A stretch of DNA of 64,000 nucleotides from Sweltsa coloradensis (lineage: Eukaryota; Arthropoda; Insecta; Plecoptera; Chloroperlidae): positions 149,687 through 213,686 of the forward strand of contig JAMZAV010001303.1 of the NCBI GenBank assembly GCA_024449915.1, given 5' to 3'. Shown piece after piece: positions 14,065 to 23,962 of the stretch; the first letter of the stretch is position 1; every line of letters begins with the position of its first letter. The notes beneath the pieces are model-generated. The model did not search any database. It was not told the DNA's origin and saw nothing but the letters and a program-made list of their open reading frames with translations. The position numbers were made by a program, and so were the translations under genes.

Positions 14065-14133
14065 ATTCATTACCGGAAGGCAAAAACCGGAAACGGTTGT
14101 GGGATAGGAGCTTCCTCGCAATGCTGATCTAAG
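14065..14133 (+). other. Candidate 69-nt non-coding exon
   Basis: It is bounded upstream by a strong acceptor (pyrimidine-rich TTCTTCTGTGTTTTCAG ending at 14064) and downstream by a consensus donor (AAG/GTAAGA at 14134). The segment holds an ATG at 14121 closed three codons later by TAA, so it would be 5' UTR. Good splice sites on both sides with exon-like spacing, ~100 bp after a CpG-rich block, are the only support. No protein homology can be used. Confidence 0.3.
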
Positions 14134-15669
14134 GTAAGATTTACAATTCAATATTTTTATAGAATTTTTCTCGAAATGTCATTATTTCAACGGGATTTTT
14201 CACTACTCGTGTGAAAAAGGAATAACTTATAGTGCGTGTGTGGGTGGAGTGTGCGTGCTCCCCTTCGGCTACTTGAACCGAACAGAACTTGAAACGTAAC
14301 AACGGACCTTGTTAGTTGCTACAAAGAAACAACACGTTTACAGTTCCTGCTTGTGGTTCTAGAATATCAGCTACTACTTTCAGTTCAGCGTTTGCTTCTA
14401 GTTAGTTGTAACAACACGTGTATTTGCGTGTGGGCGCACTTTTAACAACCATTGAGCAAGGGCGTTGAGATTACCTACCGGCTTTAGTGCATTTTTAGTG
14501 GCTTGAATATCGAAAAGAGCGTGTACGTTAAATCTCCCATAGTATAATGCCGCCCTCTTCTGTGTTATGCGTTTCCTACCCCTAGAACTCAATTACTTTC
14601 ATTAGTCCTATGTGAAGTATGGTAATTCACTCTGTACCTTATATTTTCATTCCTCACTCAATATACACTGTACAACAAAGTGTAATATTGTATGTTTGTT
14701 GTTAATCCATCCATCTCATATTAGTGAATTATAATACCAAAAATAGAATCCATTTATCTTTTAAATTAAAAACGTAGTTTGCTTTCAAATCAACTCACTG
14801 GTTTGATCGTGCTGATAGAAGTAAGTGAATTTTGTTCTGGTTGGTTACTCAAATATCTTTTAATATTGCGGCTACGTATTGGTTATGAGTCGAGATAACT
14901 TTAAAAGTGAAGAATAAAAACTGAAAAATAAGAAGAGCTTGTGAAAATATTAATGAAATATCCGATGGTTATATTAGTTCAAAATGAGTAGATAAAAAAT
15001 ACCAATATTTAAACATTCATTTTGAAGAGGAGTGACAGAAAACTAAGTATAGGCTATACCAGTTTAGAATCCACTCGTCAAGAATCAGCTTTCAACATTT
15101 AGGCTTGAACCAACGTTGTTAATTAACATAGGCCTAAAGCTGATACTAACTAATTTTAACATATGGTTATGTTTTGTAATTATATGTGTACTCATTAGAA
15201 TATGGGTGTACTAAACAATTAGCCCAGTAAAGTTAAGTAAGTTAGTTTTAAAGAGATATAAATACAAATAAATATCTAGTTTAATTGTTTTATACACTAG
15301 TTTACAAATATATATCCGAGTGAAATATCTTCTAAACGCTTATATGTATACTCATATTCAATAAAAACAAAGGAAGTATTGCATTCTACAATTTTAAAAG
15401 AAGTGCAATCTTAACTGGGCAAGCCTATAGTGGCATGTAAACAGTTATTAATGCACTGATGGAAAAGATTGGAAGTGTTCGCTCACCCACATATTACGAC
15501 ACATTATTATTAGACTCGCGAAAGTTATTATTTCGCACATTGCGTATTAATTTACCGGTGTTTTTTTCTTGTAACATGTGAAAATGCGTGAAAGTTGTAA
15601 TCTATTATTAAATGCTAAAATATAACACAAACAAGTTAATGTAGTCGAAAAAAAATAATAGTGTATATA
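14134..15669. other. Non-coding stretch
   Basis: No gene is supported. If 14065-14133 is an exon this would be intron. The minus ORF at 14398-14592 has no recognisable features. Confidence 0.45.
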
Positions 15670-15722
15670 CCCACTCACAACTGATTTTTAGTGAGGGATA
15701 CATTAATTAAAGCTAAAGCAAA
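15670..15722 (+). repeat. Dispersed hairpin repeat, copy 3 (degraded)
   Basis: The stem CCCACT...AGTGAGGG encloses a shortened inner palindrome (ACAACTGATTTTT), followed by a tail AAAGCTAAAGCAAATGC. It aligns with copies at 491 and 8782 but has lost about 8 bp of the inner palindrome. Confidence 0.5.
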
Positions 15723-17365
15723 TGCAAAACAACACTGTATTTCAGTATTATTTTAACCAAGTTGGTAGTCAGTAACGGTGAAAGCCTGCTAGCAAATAAT
15801 TTACCAAGAAGACCTATAAACCCACGACTACAAAGTCAAACGGCTCAGAAAGGAATCAACCCACACGGAATAACCTTCAACTTAACATTGCGTTGATATC
15901 GCGGAAGTATACGCATTACCAACCTTCTCTATCTTCAAGGAAAAAGTAAATGAATGAGTAGGTCACGCCTGAGTTTTATTCAGAAGCTTAACCCACGTGC
16001 TACGCTTCGAACAATAAATCCCGCCTAGAAAGGTTAGTTCAGATATACTTGACCGAACACGTTACAGTAATTCAATTTGCTATCTAATTTGTTTCATCAG
16101 TTGGCTGCATAAGCATTCGAGATGTATTTACACGGTAGTGTAAAGTTGTGTTTATTTAGTGGTGTATTTGAAAAGGTTTGTGAGTTGAAGCAAATGATGA
16201 TGTTTTAATTGTTGGTTTAACCCCAATATTCCCACCACAAAGCATATGTTTCCGTCATTTCAAATGATTGTCCGTGCTTTTCTTACGGCCACCTAACCCC
16301 CCCCCCCTTCCTCCCTCCAACTCTCCTGTGGCCGTCAGCACAACCACACCGACGACACTTAATGTAGTTTCCCTGTAACACTTCGACTAAAATCAGCACA
16401 CAGAAACTCCCGAAAAACAGAAAAGAAAAGAAAGTTTCTTTTATCAAACATTAGGCGATCGATGCGAGTGTTTTGACCTCGTCTCGGGGGTATTTTTCCA
16501 GCGGTGTGACTGGGTATGGCTGAGCTGACACGGCCGCGGATTTACAAAAGACGACGACTTGAAAGTGGTTTTAAGTACGGCGAACATTGAATTTTGGTCG
16601 TTTTCTAATGGAGGCGTTGCTTTTGAAAACGCGCGTTTCCACCAGTTCGGAAAATATGAAACCACGGTTATACTTTATAAGTGGGATCGTGATCGAACCT
16701 TTATCAGAGAAATTTGTTCTTTGAGGAAAAAATATCTTATAAAATCCTCTTTGTGATACGGGCTTACTTATAATTACATACACTACGGAATTACAGCCTT
16801 AATACATTCTAGCACAATACAAAATACCGTGCTTACTTGGCTTTATATGATGTCGTGGTGGGTACAGATAAATTAACATCGTTTTTAATGAGTTCTAAAA
16901 GATTGAATAATTAATAGCAGTGAAGAATATCCCACCTCAAATACCTGCCTCAGAATTCTCGAAACTGCATTTAAATTGGCTTCATGTTTTTTACAAAACC
17001 ACAAAAAAATATCAAGGAAGGAAAAATACACATTAAAAAATGGATTATTTTCACCGCCAATTCACCGTTTTTGGGCATAACAAGATCTAAAATTGCTTTT
17101 TATTTTCTCCACAACTACCCTCTCCATTTGTTTATTCTCCATAACTATTTTTGTGGCCAATTTCCCTGAATTTTTTCTCCCTTCCTTTAAATATCCCGTC
17201 ATGCAATGTCTAGTGTTCGTGCGGTCTTTAACATTATTGACATACAGATTAACAGTCGCGAGGGGGGGGGGCGGGGGGGGGGGCGTTTGACTCGTGTCCA
17301 AGCTTGCTCGACGCACTCCCCCACAATATTCTCCATATCCCACGTGTATTCTCTCACACGTGTCC
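15723..17365. other. Non-coding stretch with C and G homopolymers
   Basis: There is a C run at 16297-16307 and a G tract broken by one C at 17262-17283. Overlapping ORFs on both strands at 16444-16783 show no recognised domain. No other feature is supported. Confidence 0.5.
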
Positions 17366-17802
17366 AATGATATTTAACATCTATAGTAGGCTAGATCCCC
17401 AGTCTTGGTCCACTTCCGTGACAATTTGAAGCCATCTTGAAAAGGTCAGTTTGCATGTTAAAGTAGATGAGAGTGATTTGAAGCCAAAATATTTTTCAAT
17501 ATGGCTGCCAGGTTGACAGGTGAGTATATTAGCCTTTAACACTAAATGATTACTGAATTCCATTATGCAATAACTTCTTATTGTTTCACTTTGTGCATTC
17601 CCATGCTGCACAAGCTAAAACCATATCAAAACAATCCAGAAAAATACTTTATCGCATCTAAAACATAATGTAAAGCATAAATTGAAGCGCCAAATCGCCA
17701 TCTTGAATAGGTCAGATTGACGCTTCAATTTGCTACGCTCGCGCCGTTGCGGACGTATTTGAGACTGGGGATCTAGCCTACTATAGATGTTAAATATCAG
17801 TG
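17366..17802. mobile_element. 437-bp TIR element flanked by a 9-bp direct repeat
   Basis: The two ends are near-perfect inverted repeats of about 38 bp (left starts TGATATTTAACATC at 17368, right ends GATGTTAAATATCA at 17799). Directly outside lie CACGTGTCC at 17357-17365 and again at 17803-17811, as expected for a 9-bp target-site duplication. Long perfect TIRs with a 9-bp duplication are typical of Mutator-like (MULE) elements (established); assignment here is inference. Inside, GCCATCTTGAAAAGGTCAG and GCCATCTTGAATAGGTCAG form a direct repeat 264 bp apart. There is no transposase, so it is non-autonomous. Confidence 0.75.
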
Positions 17803-17811
17803 CACGTGTCC

Positions 17812-18285
17812 TGATTATTTTTATACCAAGCTTTTAAGTATTATTCCGAGCAAAGTATCGTCAGCTGGTCGTTATACGCTATAAAGCTATATTCCCTCCA
17901 GGAAACTCACCAGTTGTTCTTCGTATATCTCTTGCGGACAAGTTGAAAACCTAAGTTAGAATAGCGGGGTATAATTTATTACACCCGCATGTATAAACTA
18001 ATGTGGAAAAGTTTCAAGTACCATTTCTCACTCGATTACACAACCACGGAAGACAAACACAGAACACACGCACAAATACCAAGGCGCATGTATTTCCTAT
18101 TTTGGGACAAGATTCAGAAGTTACTTTACTTTGGAGATTTGTTCACCGAATTCTCTAACTGCGCATTAAGGTTTTATGGGGAAATGTAATCATATTTTTT
18201 AATAAAACGTTAAATTAATAAACATATTAATAATAAGTCGTTTATAAGTTTGACCACTTGATTTTCATGGTTATTATGATTTGCA
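17812..18285. other. Non-coding stretch
   Basis: No supported feature was found. The ORF at 17989-18189 is unremarkable. Confidence 0.45.
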
Positions 18286-18982
18286 TAATACTAGGAAACG
18301 CTCAGTTGGACGCGTTGATAAGCGAGCACGTGCTAAAGCTAGACCCACATTGCACATTTGTTTTAATTTTAAAATTTGCGACGTTCGCTGTCCACAGGGC
18401 CATGTTTCCAATATTATTTATTATTGCCAAGGCATTTGGGTAAACCCGTGTGTAAATCTTTACTTTAAAATCCACCGCCATCTAGAGGACCTTGACTCCT
18501 TGGGAAAACTATTTAAACTCTTTGTTGACAAAATAATAGACTGCTTCCTCGAAAGTATTTTGATTACTTCTAGGTGGCAGTGCATTAAAACTTCCCGCGT
18601 CTTTTCGTTGCCATGGCAACGTTACTTTTGTTATAATGTAATTTCCATCTACACTACTTATCGGATCAAAATAAAATTAACATATTCGTGACCGGACGGT
18701 CATTCTAAATGTTTTGGCCATCTCAGGTTTTGTCGCCGTTTAGTTTGAAAAAAAAACTTTCGATTAACTTTTATGTAACTTTTTAACTTTTTGAACGATT
18801 TTGCCACAAAACTAATGGCATTCAATCGAGAACGAAGCTTGCGGATGGTCAAAATTTCAACTCGATCCGAGCCTCCGTTCGAACGTTATGGCGAGACATA
18901 CAAACAAACAAAAAAAAAAAAAAAAAACAGTGACTAATTTTTCCGGCAGAGTCAAATGGAAACGCTCGCTTCGCTCGCTTAA
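18286..18982 (+). repeat. ~700-bp tandem unit, copy 1
   Basis: It begins TAATACTAGGAAACGCTCAG and ends with CGCTCGCTTCGCTCGCTT. Copy 2 starts at once, 697 bp later. A 136-codon ORF covers part of it, but the equivalent frame in copy 2 is broken after 116 codons by small indels and no domain is recognised, so coding is not claimed. The unit holds the palindrome GTTGCCATGGCAAC at 18607-18620 and ends in a module (TTTCAACTCGATCC, ACATACAAACAAAC, A-run, CGCTTCGCTCGC) also found at 20300-20460 and inverted at 38757-38895. It is probably a transposon or its 3' part. Confidence 0.8.
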
Positions 18983-19698
18983 TAATACTAGGAAACGCTC
19001 AGTTGGACGCGTTGATAAGCGAGCACGTGCTATAGCTAGACCCACATTGCACATTTTTTTAAATTTTAAAATTTGCGACGTTCGCTGTCCACAGGGCCAT
19101 GTTTCCAATATTATTTATTATTGCCAAGGTATTTGGGTAAACCCGTGTGTAAACCTTTACTTTGTGAATAAAATCCACCGCCATCTAGAGGACCTTGACT
19201 CCTTGGGAAAACTATTTAAACTCTTTGTTGACAAATAATAGACTGCTTCCTCGAAAGTATTTTGATTACTTCTAGGTGGCAGTGCATTAGAAACTTCGCG
19301 CGTCTTTTCGTTGCCATGGCAAACGTTACTTTTGTTATAATGTAATTTCCATCTACACTACTTATCGGATCAAAATAAAATTAACATATTCGTGACCGGA
19401 CGGACATTCTAAATGATTTGGCTATCTCAGATTTTGTCGCCGTTAAGTTTGAAAAAAAACTTTCGATTAACTTTAATGTAACTTTTTAACTTTTTGAACG
19501 ATTTTGCCACAAAACTAATGGCATTCAATCGAGAACGAAGCTTGCGGATGGTCAAAATTTCAACTCGATCCGAGCCTCCGTTCGAACGTTATGGCGAGAC
19601 ATACAAACAAAAAAACAAACAAACAAACAAAAAAAAACAAAACAAAACCAGTGACTAATTTTTCCGGCAGAGTCAAATGGAAACGCTCGCTTCGCTCG
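18983..19698 (+). repeat. ~715-bp tandem unit, copy 2
   Basis: It aligns end to end with 18286-18982, with scattered substitutions and 1-8 bp indels (for example an inserted TGTGAATA near 19163). The X-box-like palindrome at 19310 carries one extra A, and the A-rich tract is longer. It is followed at 19702 by a third, diverged start (CTAGGAAAACGCTTAAG), suggesting that more of the array once existed. Confidence 0.8.
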
Positions 19699-20460
19699 CT
19701 TAACTAGGAAAACGCTTAAGTCCCGCCGCGTTGTTGGATGAGCGTAATTGGTGCATTGAGCTGCCATGTGTTACGCGGATTTTCTGTTGTTCTGTGAAAA
19801 AAATCATTACTTAGTCGAAGATTTTTTTTAATTAAATTAAATTAAATAAAAAAATAACTTAATTTTTTTAATTAATCGTAATTTTTAACAAAGAAAAAAA
19901 TCGTAAAATTGCAATTTTCATAAGAAATAAATATTCCATTGCGCTCAAATTTAACACGAATATATTAATTCATTTAATTTATTAGGTTCTGTGAAAAAAT
20001 AATTACAATAGGATAAAGCATGTAGGTGTAATAAGTCAAGAATTGTTTTAAAAAAGAAAAAAAACATAAAATTTCGATTTTCTAGAGAAATATTTTTTCG
20101 ATTACGCTCAAATTTCGCACGAATATCTTAATTCATGAAATTAAGGTTCTGTGAAAAAATCATTACAATCGGTTAAAGCATGTAGGTGTTATAAGTCGAA
20201 GAAAGTTTTTAAAATTCGAAAAAAAATCGTTAAATTGCGAAAAAAAAATCCGATTGCGCTCAAAAACGTGGCAGTTCTAAGTTCAGAGATTTCCAAGTCT
20301 TCCATGAAATTTCATCGCAATCGGAATATCGGTTTAGCCGGAATCGTGTTAACAGACAGACAAAAATACAGAAAGAAAGAAAAAAAAACATTCCGGATTT
20401 TTTTCTCCAGTGTAGTGAAATGGAATCTTCGCTTCGCTCGCTACGCTCGCTACGCTCATC
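19699..20460 (+). repeat. Related repeat with three internal sub-repeats
   Basis: Sub-repeats starting GTTCTGTGAAAAAA occur near 19788, 19985 and 20145, each followed by AAAGCATGTAGGTG or a remnant and an A/T-rich tract. The block closes with the module CATCGCAATCGG...AGCCGG...AACAGACAGACAAA (20313-20365) and TTCGCTTCGCTCGCT (20429-20443). The same closing module ends the two ~700-bp units upstream, which implies a shared family of elements. The ORFs here are A/T-run artefacts. Confidence 0.65.
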
Positions 20461-20813
20461 CAATAATAAGCATAATAATAAATATCAATATAAGCATAAG
20501 CCTTCTTTGTAAATCAGTTTTTTAACCGAATTGGAAAGACGTTAAATAAATAAAACAAAAGAGTTTTGATGTATTGATTCCAATTTATTATATTGGGCGA
20601 TGTTGCTGATTGACCCTACATCCACCTGACGTAGTTAATAAGATCCAGGTTCTCTAATTGACCCTACATCCACCTGAAAACACTTTACAAATCTTTTTTT
20701 AAATAAGCATGATCAAATCCAACTTGCTTCACCAATAGCTACTAATTCGATATCTGTACAAGTTTAATGAGAATATTTTTATATGTAATGGTGGCATGAC
20801 AAAACTATTGCTT
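20461..20813. other. Non-coding; fragment shared with 22085-22180
   Basis: GACCCTACATCCACCTGA occurs twice (near 20611 and 20661). The block ATCAAATCCAACTTGCTTCACCAA (from about 20712) recurs near 22148 in the same orientation, so copies of one repeat flank the TTAA element. Confidence 0.5.
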
Positions 20814-22064
20814 TTAATGATAGAGCGTACAGCGTCCTTCCGGCAGGACGAAAACGACTCATTTGAGGACGTAGCAAATCGCTCGTTTTCAGTACTATGC
20901 GTCCTGCTAGCAGGACGTGTTTTTCGCTAGATATGTAGAGCATATTTCAAGGGTTTAGCGCATTTTTGTTGCATCGTTGTAGCCCTGATAGTTTCCAAGT
21001 TACAGCCTGTCAAGCTGCGAGTCAACACGGAGCTCTCATTTCAGCGCGATGATAGTTGTGGGTGACCGTGTTTCTACAAAAGCTACGAATTTTGATGAAA
21101 AGAACTAGCTGTAATTCATGGAGTTTAAGTCAGTTTGGGGATGAGTGGGATACGGCGTATGTTTGGGTGTTGTGAAAGTGTACAAGCCAGTAATTATGCT
21201 ACAGTACTTTGGAACGACAATAATAGCGCAAGCATATCATGCCAATTGTTGGAGCTCTGTTGATAGGCCTACTTCTTCTTCCCGAGAAAGCAACCCTAAG
21301 GCTTAGCCTTTCACAACAGCTTCTTCTGCACGTAAGTTATTAAAATCATTATCCAACTAAAACCTATTTAGCCCAATTTACTGTACAAGCTTCTAGTCCT
21401 GGCTTGTATTTATTTACCTCTATATGTATAAGTATATTGTTCAGGACACGTTGATAGACTGATGGAATTTTTCTTGATTTACGACGCGCTAGACAAAAGG
21501 ACAATATAGCTATTTAATTCAATCAATCATTCATTACTCCCTTTTTATTTATAAACGTGAAGTAACGTACATGTACAATAATCGCGTGATTAATATGCAA
21601 ACAAAAACACACTTGAAATGTATCAATAATTTGTAATGATTTAAATTTACAAATCTTGTACCCAAGTCCTAATTCTCTAAATATTGATCCCATCTCATAT
21701 ATAGGCCATTACGAAATTCATAATTTACATTAATATTAATAAGATAATAATAAATTAAACATTTGATTTAAAAATTATATTATTTTAAATATGTTGGCGC
21801 TTGGCTTCCGGAAGGTTTGCGTACTGCTGGAAGGACCATTTAATGGGTTTTCCGCGTCCTGCTAGCAGTACGCGTTACTTAAAAACTCGAACCTTTAGTA
21901 AACATGTTCCATCTTGTCTCTGTCCTTCCGGCCGGACATTTAGTACTGCTGGAAGGACCGACTTGCCTGCGCAAAATCTGCCTTCCAGCAGGACAAGGGC
22001 CCTGTACAAAAGTCCTCACGGAAGCGCTTCCGGCAGGACAAGCGCTTGTACGTTCTATCATTAA
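20814..22064. mobile_element. 1.25-kb TTAA-flanked TIR element carrying eight 16-bp quasi-palindromes
   Basis: TTAATGATAGAGCGTAC at 20814-20830 is inverted as GTACGTTCTATCATTAA at 22048-22064 (one mismatch). The TTAA at each edge fits the invariant TTAA target duplication of piggyBac-type transposons (established); the family call is inference because the TIR is not a typical piggyBac end. Within both sub-terminal zones are eight copies of a 16-bp quasi-palindrome close to GTCCTGCYGGAAGGAC (20834, 20901, 21821, 21856, 21922, 21943, 21980, 22024), none in the middle 900 bp. No transposase is seen, so it is non-autonomous. Confidence 0.65.
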
Positions 22065-23134
22065 GGTGAATTCAATTTATTAAGGTTGGGGATGTAATAT
22101 GATTGACCCGAAAAGACTTAAATAACTTTTTTTTAATGTAAGTGTAATCAAATCCAACGTACTTCACCAAGAGCAATTGATATTATATTTCAGTATCTGA
22201 GGTGTCCCAGGCTTCATCAGAATACGACCTCGACAACTCGATCGAAGTTGTCTCTTTACATAAATCCATTTCACCTCATCGGTCCTACATATGCTGATGC
22301 GTCGATCATGATCATTTAAACTATTCTTCGTCGTAACGTATACAACAGCATTGACATTTGATGACAGGTATAAATTGAATTAATACTGGAAATAAATAAT
22401 TCAATCTAAAGTGAAAGCTACCAAGCGAGATAGGTCCAGCTTGTTTGGTCATGAACTAACCTAACCTCTAGCTATAACAAAGCAGTTGACGTTTGCCCAC
22501 CCACCCACCCGTTTGCCGAAGTTATGGTCGTCCGTCACTATTATAATGCTAATGTAGGTACTATTGTTTAGTTAGATTGTCTCATGTAACCATGCATCGC
22601 ATAATTTGGACAATATTGTATCCGATCAATTGATAGGTATAGCTCTATGCACATCAGTACGTTTACTAGAGCAATAACCTAGACTACCGTTGAGGCGCTT
22701 ATAATCTCACCCTTGCTAACTAGCTCACAGCCGCAGTTTGCACCATTGTTGTTCGATGTACGTGGTGTAACTCGGTGTAACTTGGAGTAAGTGCATCGTA
22801 ATGGACGGTAATAATGTTTTACTGCACGGCGCATTAGGGTTCTCTAATTGAGCTTCTGTTTCTACGCGAATCCACCTGCGACCATCGGTAGAATCCACGC
22901 TCAATTTAACTCGCATCCTACCTATCCTAGTTGAGATGCAATCCAAGTCTTTCGCAGATGGGCAACGTCCGAGACAAACACTTGACAATTATATCTAATC
23001 TGCTAATAGAACCTGGGCCAGGTTGGTGGAAGAGATGTGAGGAGAATTGAGAGAAGCCTCGGGTTTAAACTCTGGTGAAAGATAGGTCTACGTTTGAAAA
23101 AAATGCATCTCATGTAAGTTTACATACCAGACTT
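22065..23134. other. Non-coding stretch
   Basis: Apart from the repeat fragment at 22085-22180 and a short (CCCA)n at 22498-22510, nothing is supported. The minus ORF at 22725-22988 shows no recognised motif. Confidence 0.5.
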
Positions 23135-23352
23135 GGGGACCTATTTATTAACTCAACGTCAAGTTTACGATCGACAGCGACAACTTTGTAAATACAATAA
23201 GTTATGGTCAGTGTGGTAATCTTGATGTGTTTGCGTGCCAGTGAAGTAAATGAAAGACAAGAGGTTCTATTTAATAAGTTGTCACATGCTATTGTATTTA
23301 CAAAGTTGAATCGACTATTGTCGCAAGAGTTAGTAAATACTAAATAGACCCC
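23135..23352. mobile_element. 218-bp foldback element
   Basis: The left arm starts GGGGACCTATTTA and the right arm ends TAAATAGACCCC. The arms stay complementary, with gaps, for about 75 bp, including the inner block CAACTTTGTAAATACAATA, which is inverted near 23280-23302. No clear target duplication was seen. It is a non-coding MITE-like hairpin of unknown family. Confidence 0.6.
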
Positions 23353-23439
23353 TGGTTCTTGTTTAATTCTTGATGTAACGAAGTTCAGTTAGTCAGTAGA
23401 AAATACGAGGCGTGTGATACTGATTGTATGCAGCAATGG

Positions 23440-23842
23440 AAGGTAATACTTAGTCTAAAATGATTCCCACTCGAACACCGAAGTTAAGCAGAACCGGGCG
23501 GGTCAGGGGTAGAGTGGGTGACCGCACTGCCCTGAAACTCACGTATACCGCTGGTTAGAGCAGATGGAGGATTCGAGAGCTAGTGTAACGGCTTCGTTCT
23601 CCTCGACGTCTGCTCGGCAGTCCGGGTTAGTGGAGGAACCTATATGACTGTCAAAGTTACACCGTCCTTTAATTCGGACGGGACGTTAAGCCGTTGGTCC
23701 CCTTGGTACGTGCCGGTACCGGGTTTCCCCTCCTCCCTTTCTGTTCATACTTCATCCTCATCTGTCACCACTTGTCGTCTCGAATAGCCAAAGTGCATTA
23801 ATATGAGACGTTAAGCAATGTACAAATCAATCAATCAATCTT
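23440..23842 (+). mobile_element. SINE with a 5S rRNA-derived head
   Basis: The head holds 5S rRNA internal-promoter sequences in the right order and spacing: CGAACACCGAAGTTAAGCAG (A-box region, about 23472) and AGTGGGTGACCGC (C-box region, about 23513). A ~270-bp non-5S body follows, including a CGGACGGGACGTTAAGCCG block near 23676, and the element ends in a (CAAT)n tail near 23824-23842. 5S-headed SINEs (SINE3 class) are known in animals and transcribed by RNA polymerase III. The 5' end is approximate, and the middle of the head has diverged from functional 5S, so this is not a working rRNA gene. Confidence 0.7.
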
Positions 23843-23889
23843 AAATGATGGTTAAATACTTATCAAGTACTCACATAAAACGTACAGCC

Positions 23890-23960
23890 TGTCCCTCTTC
23901 GGGTATCGAACCCCGGACCTCCCGAATCAGAGTTTCGTTTGAGCTACATCCGTCGGTTTT
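23890..23960 (-). mobile_element. tRNA-derived SINE head (minus strand)
   Basis: Read on the minus strand, TAGCTCAAACG matches the Pol III A box and GGTTCGATACC the B box, about 35 bp apart. Between them CTGATTCGGGAGGTC is nearly identical to the SINE at 43828-44050. Its body is either different or lost. Confidence 0.65.
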
Positions 23961-23962
23961 GT

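Noticed and set aside
16444..16783. Four overlapping ORFs on both strands
   Set aside because: They are mutually overlapping, with no recognisable domain, splice signals or repeat relation.
18281..18691. 136-codon ORF in the ~700-bp unit
   Set aside because: The equivalent frame is shortened and altered in the second copy by small indels, and no domain is visible.
23452..23570. Functional 5S rRNA gene
   Set aside because: Only the internal promoter region resembles 5S. The 5' part and the 3' end do not, and a SINE body follows.
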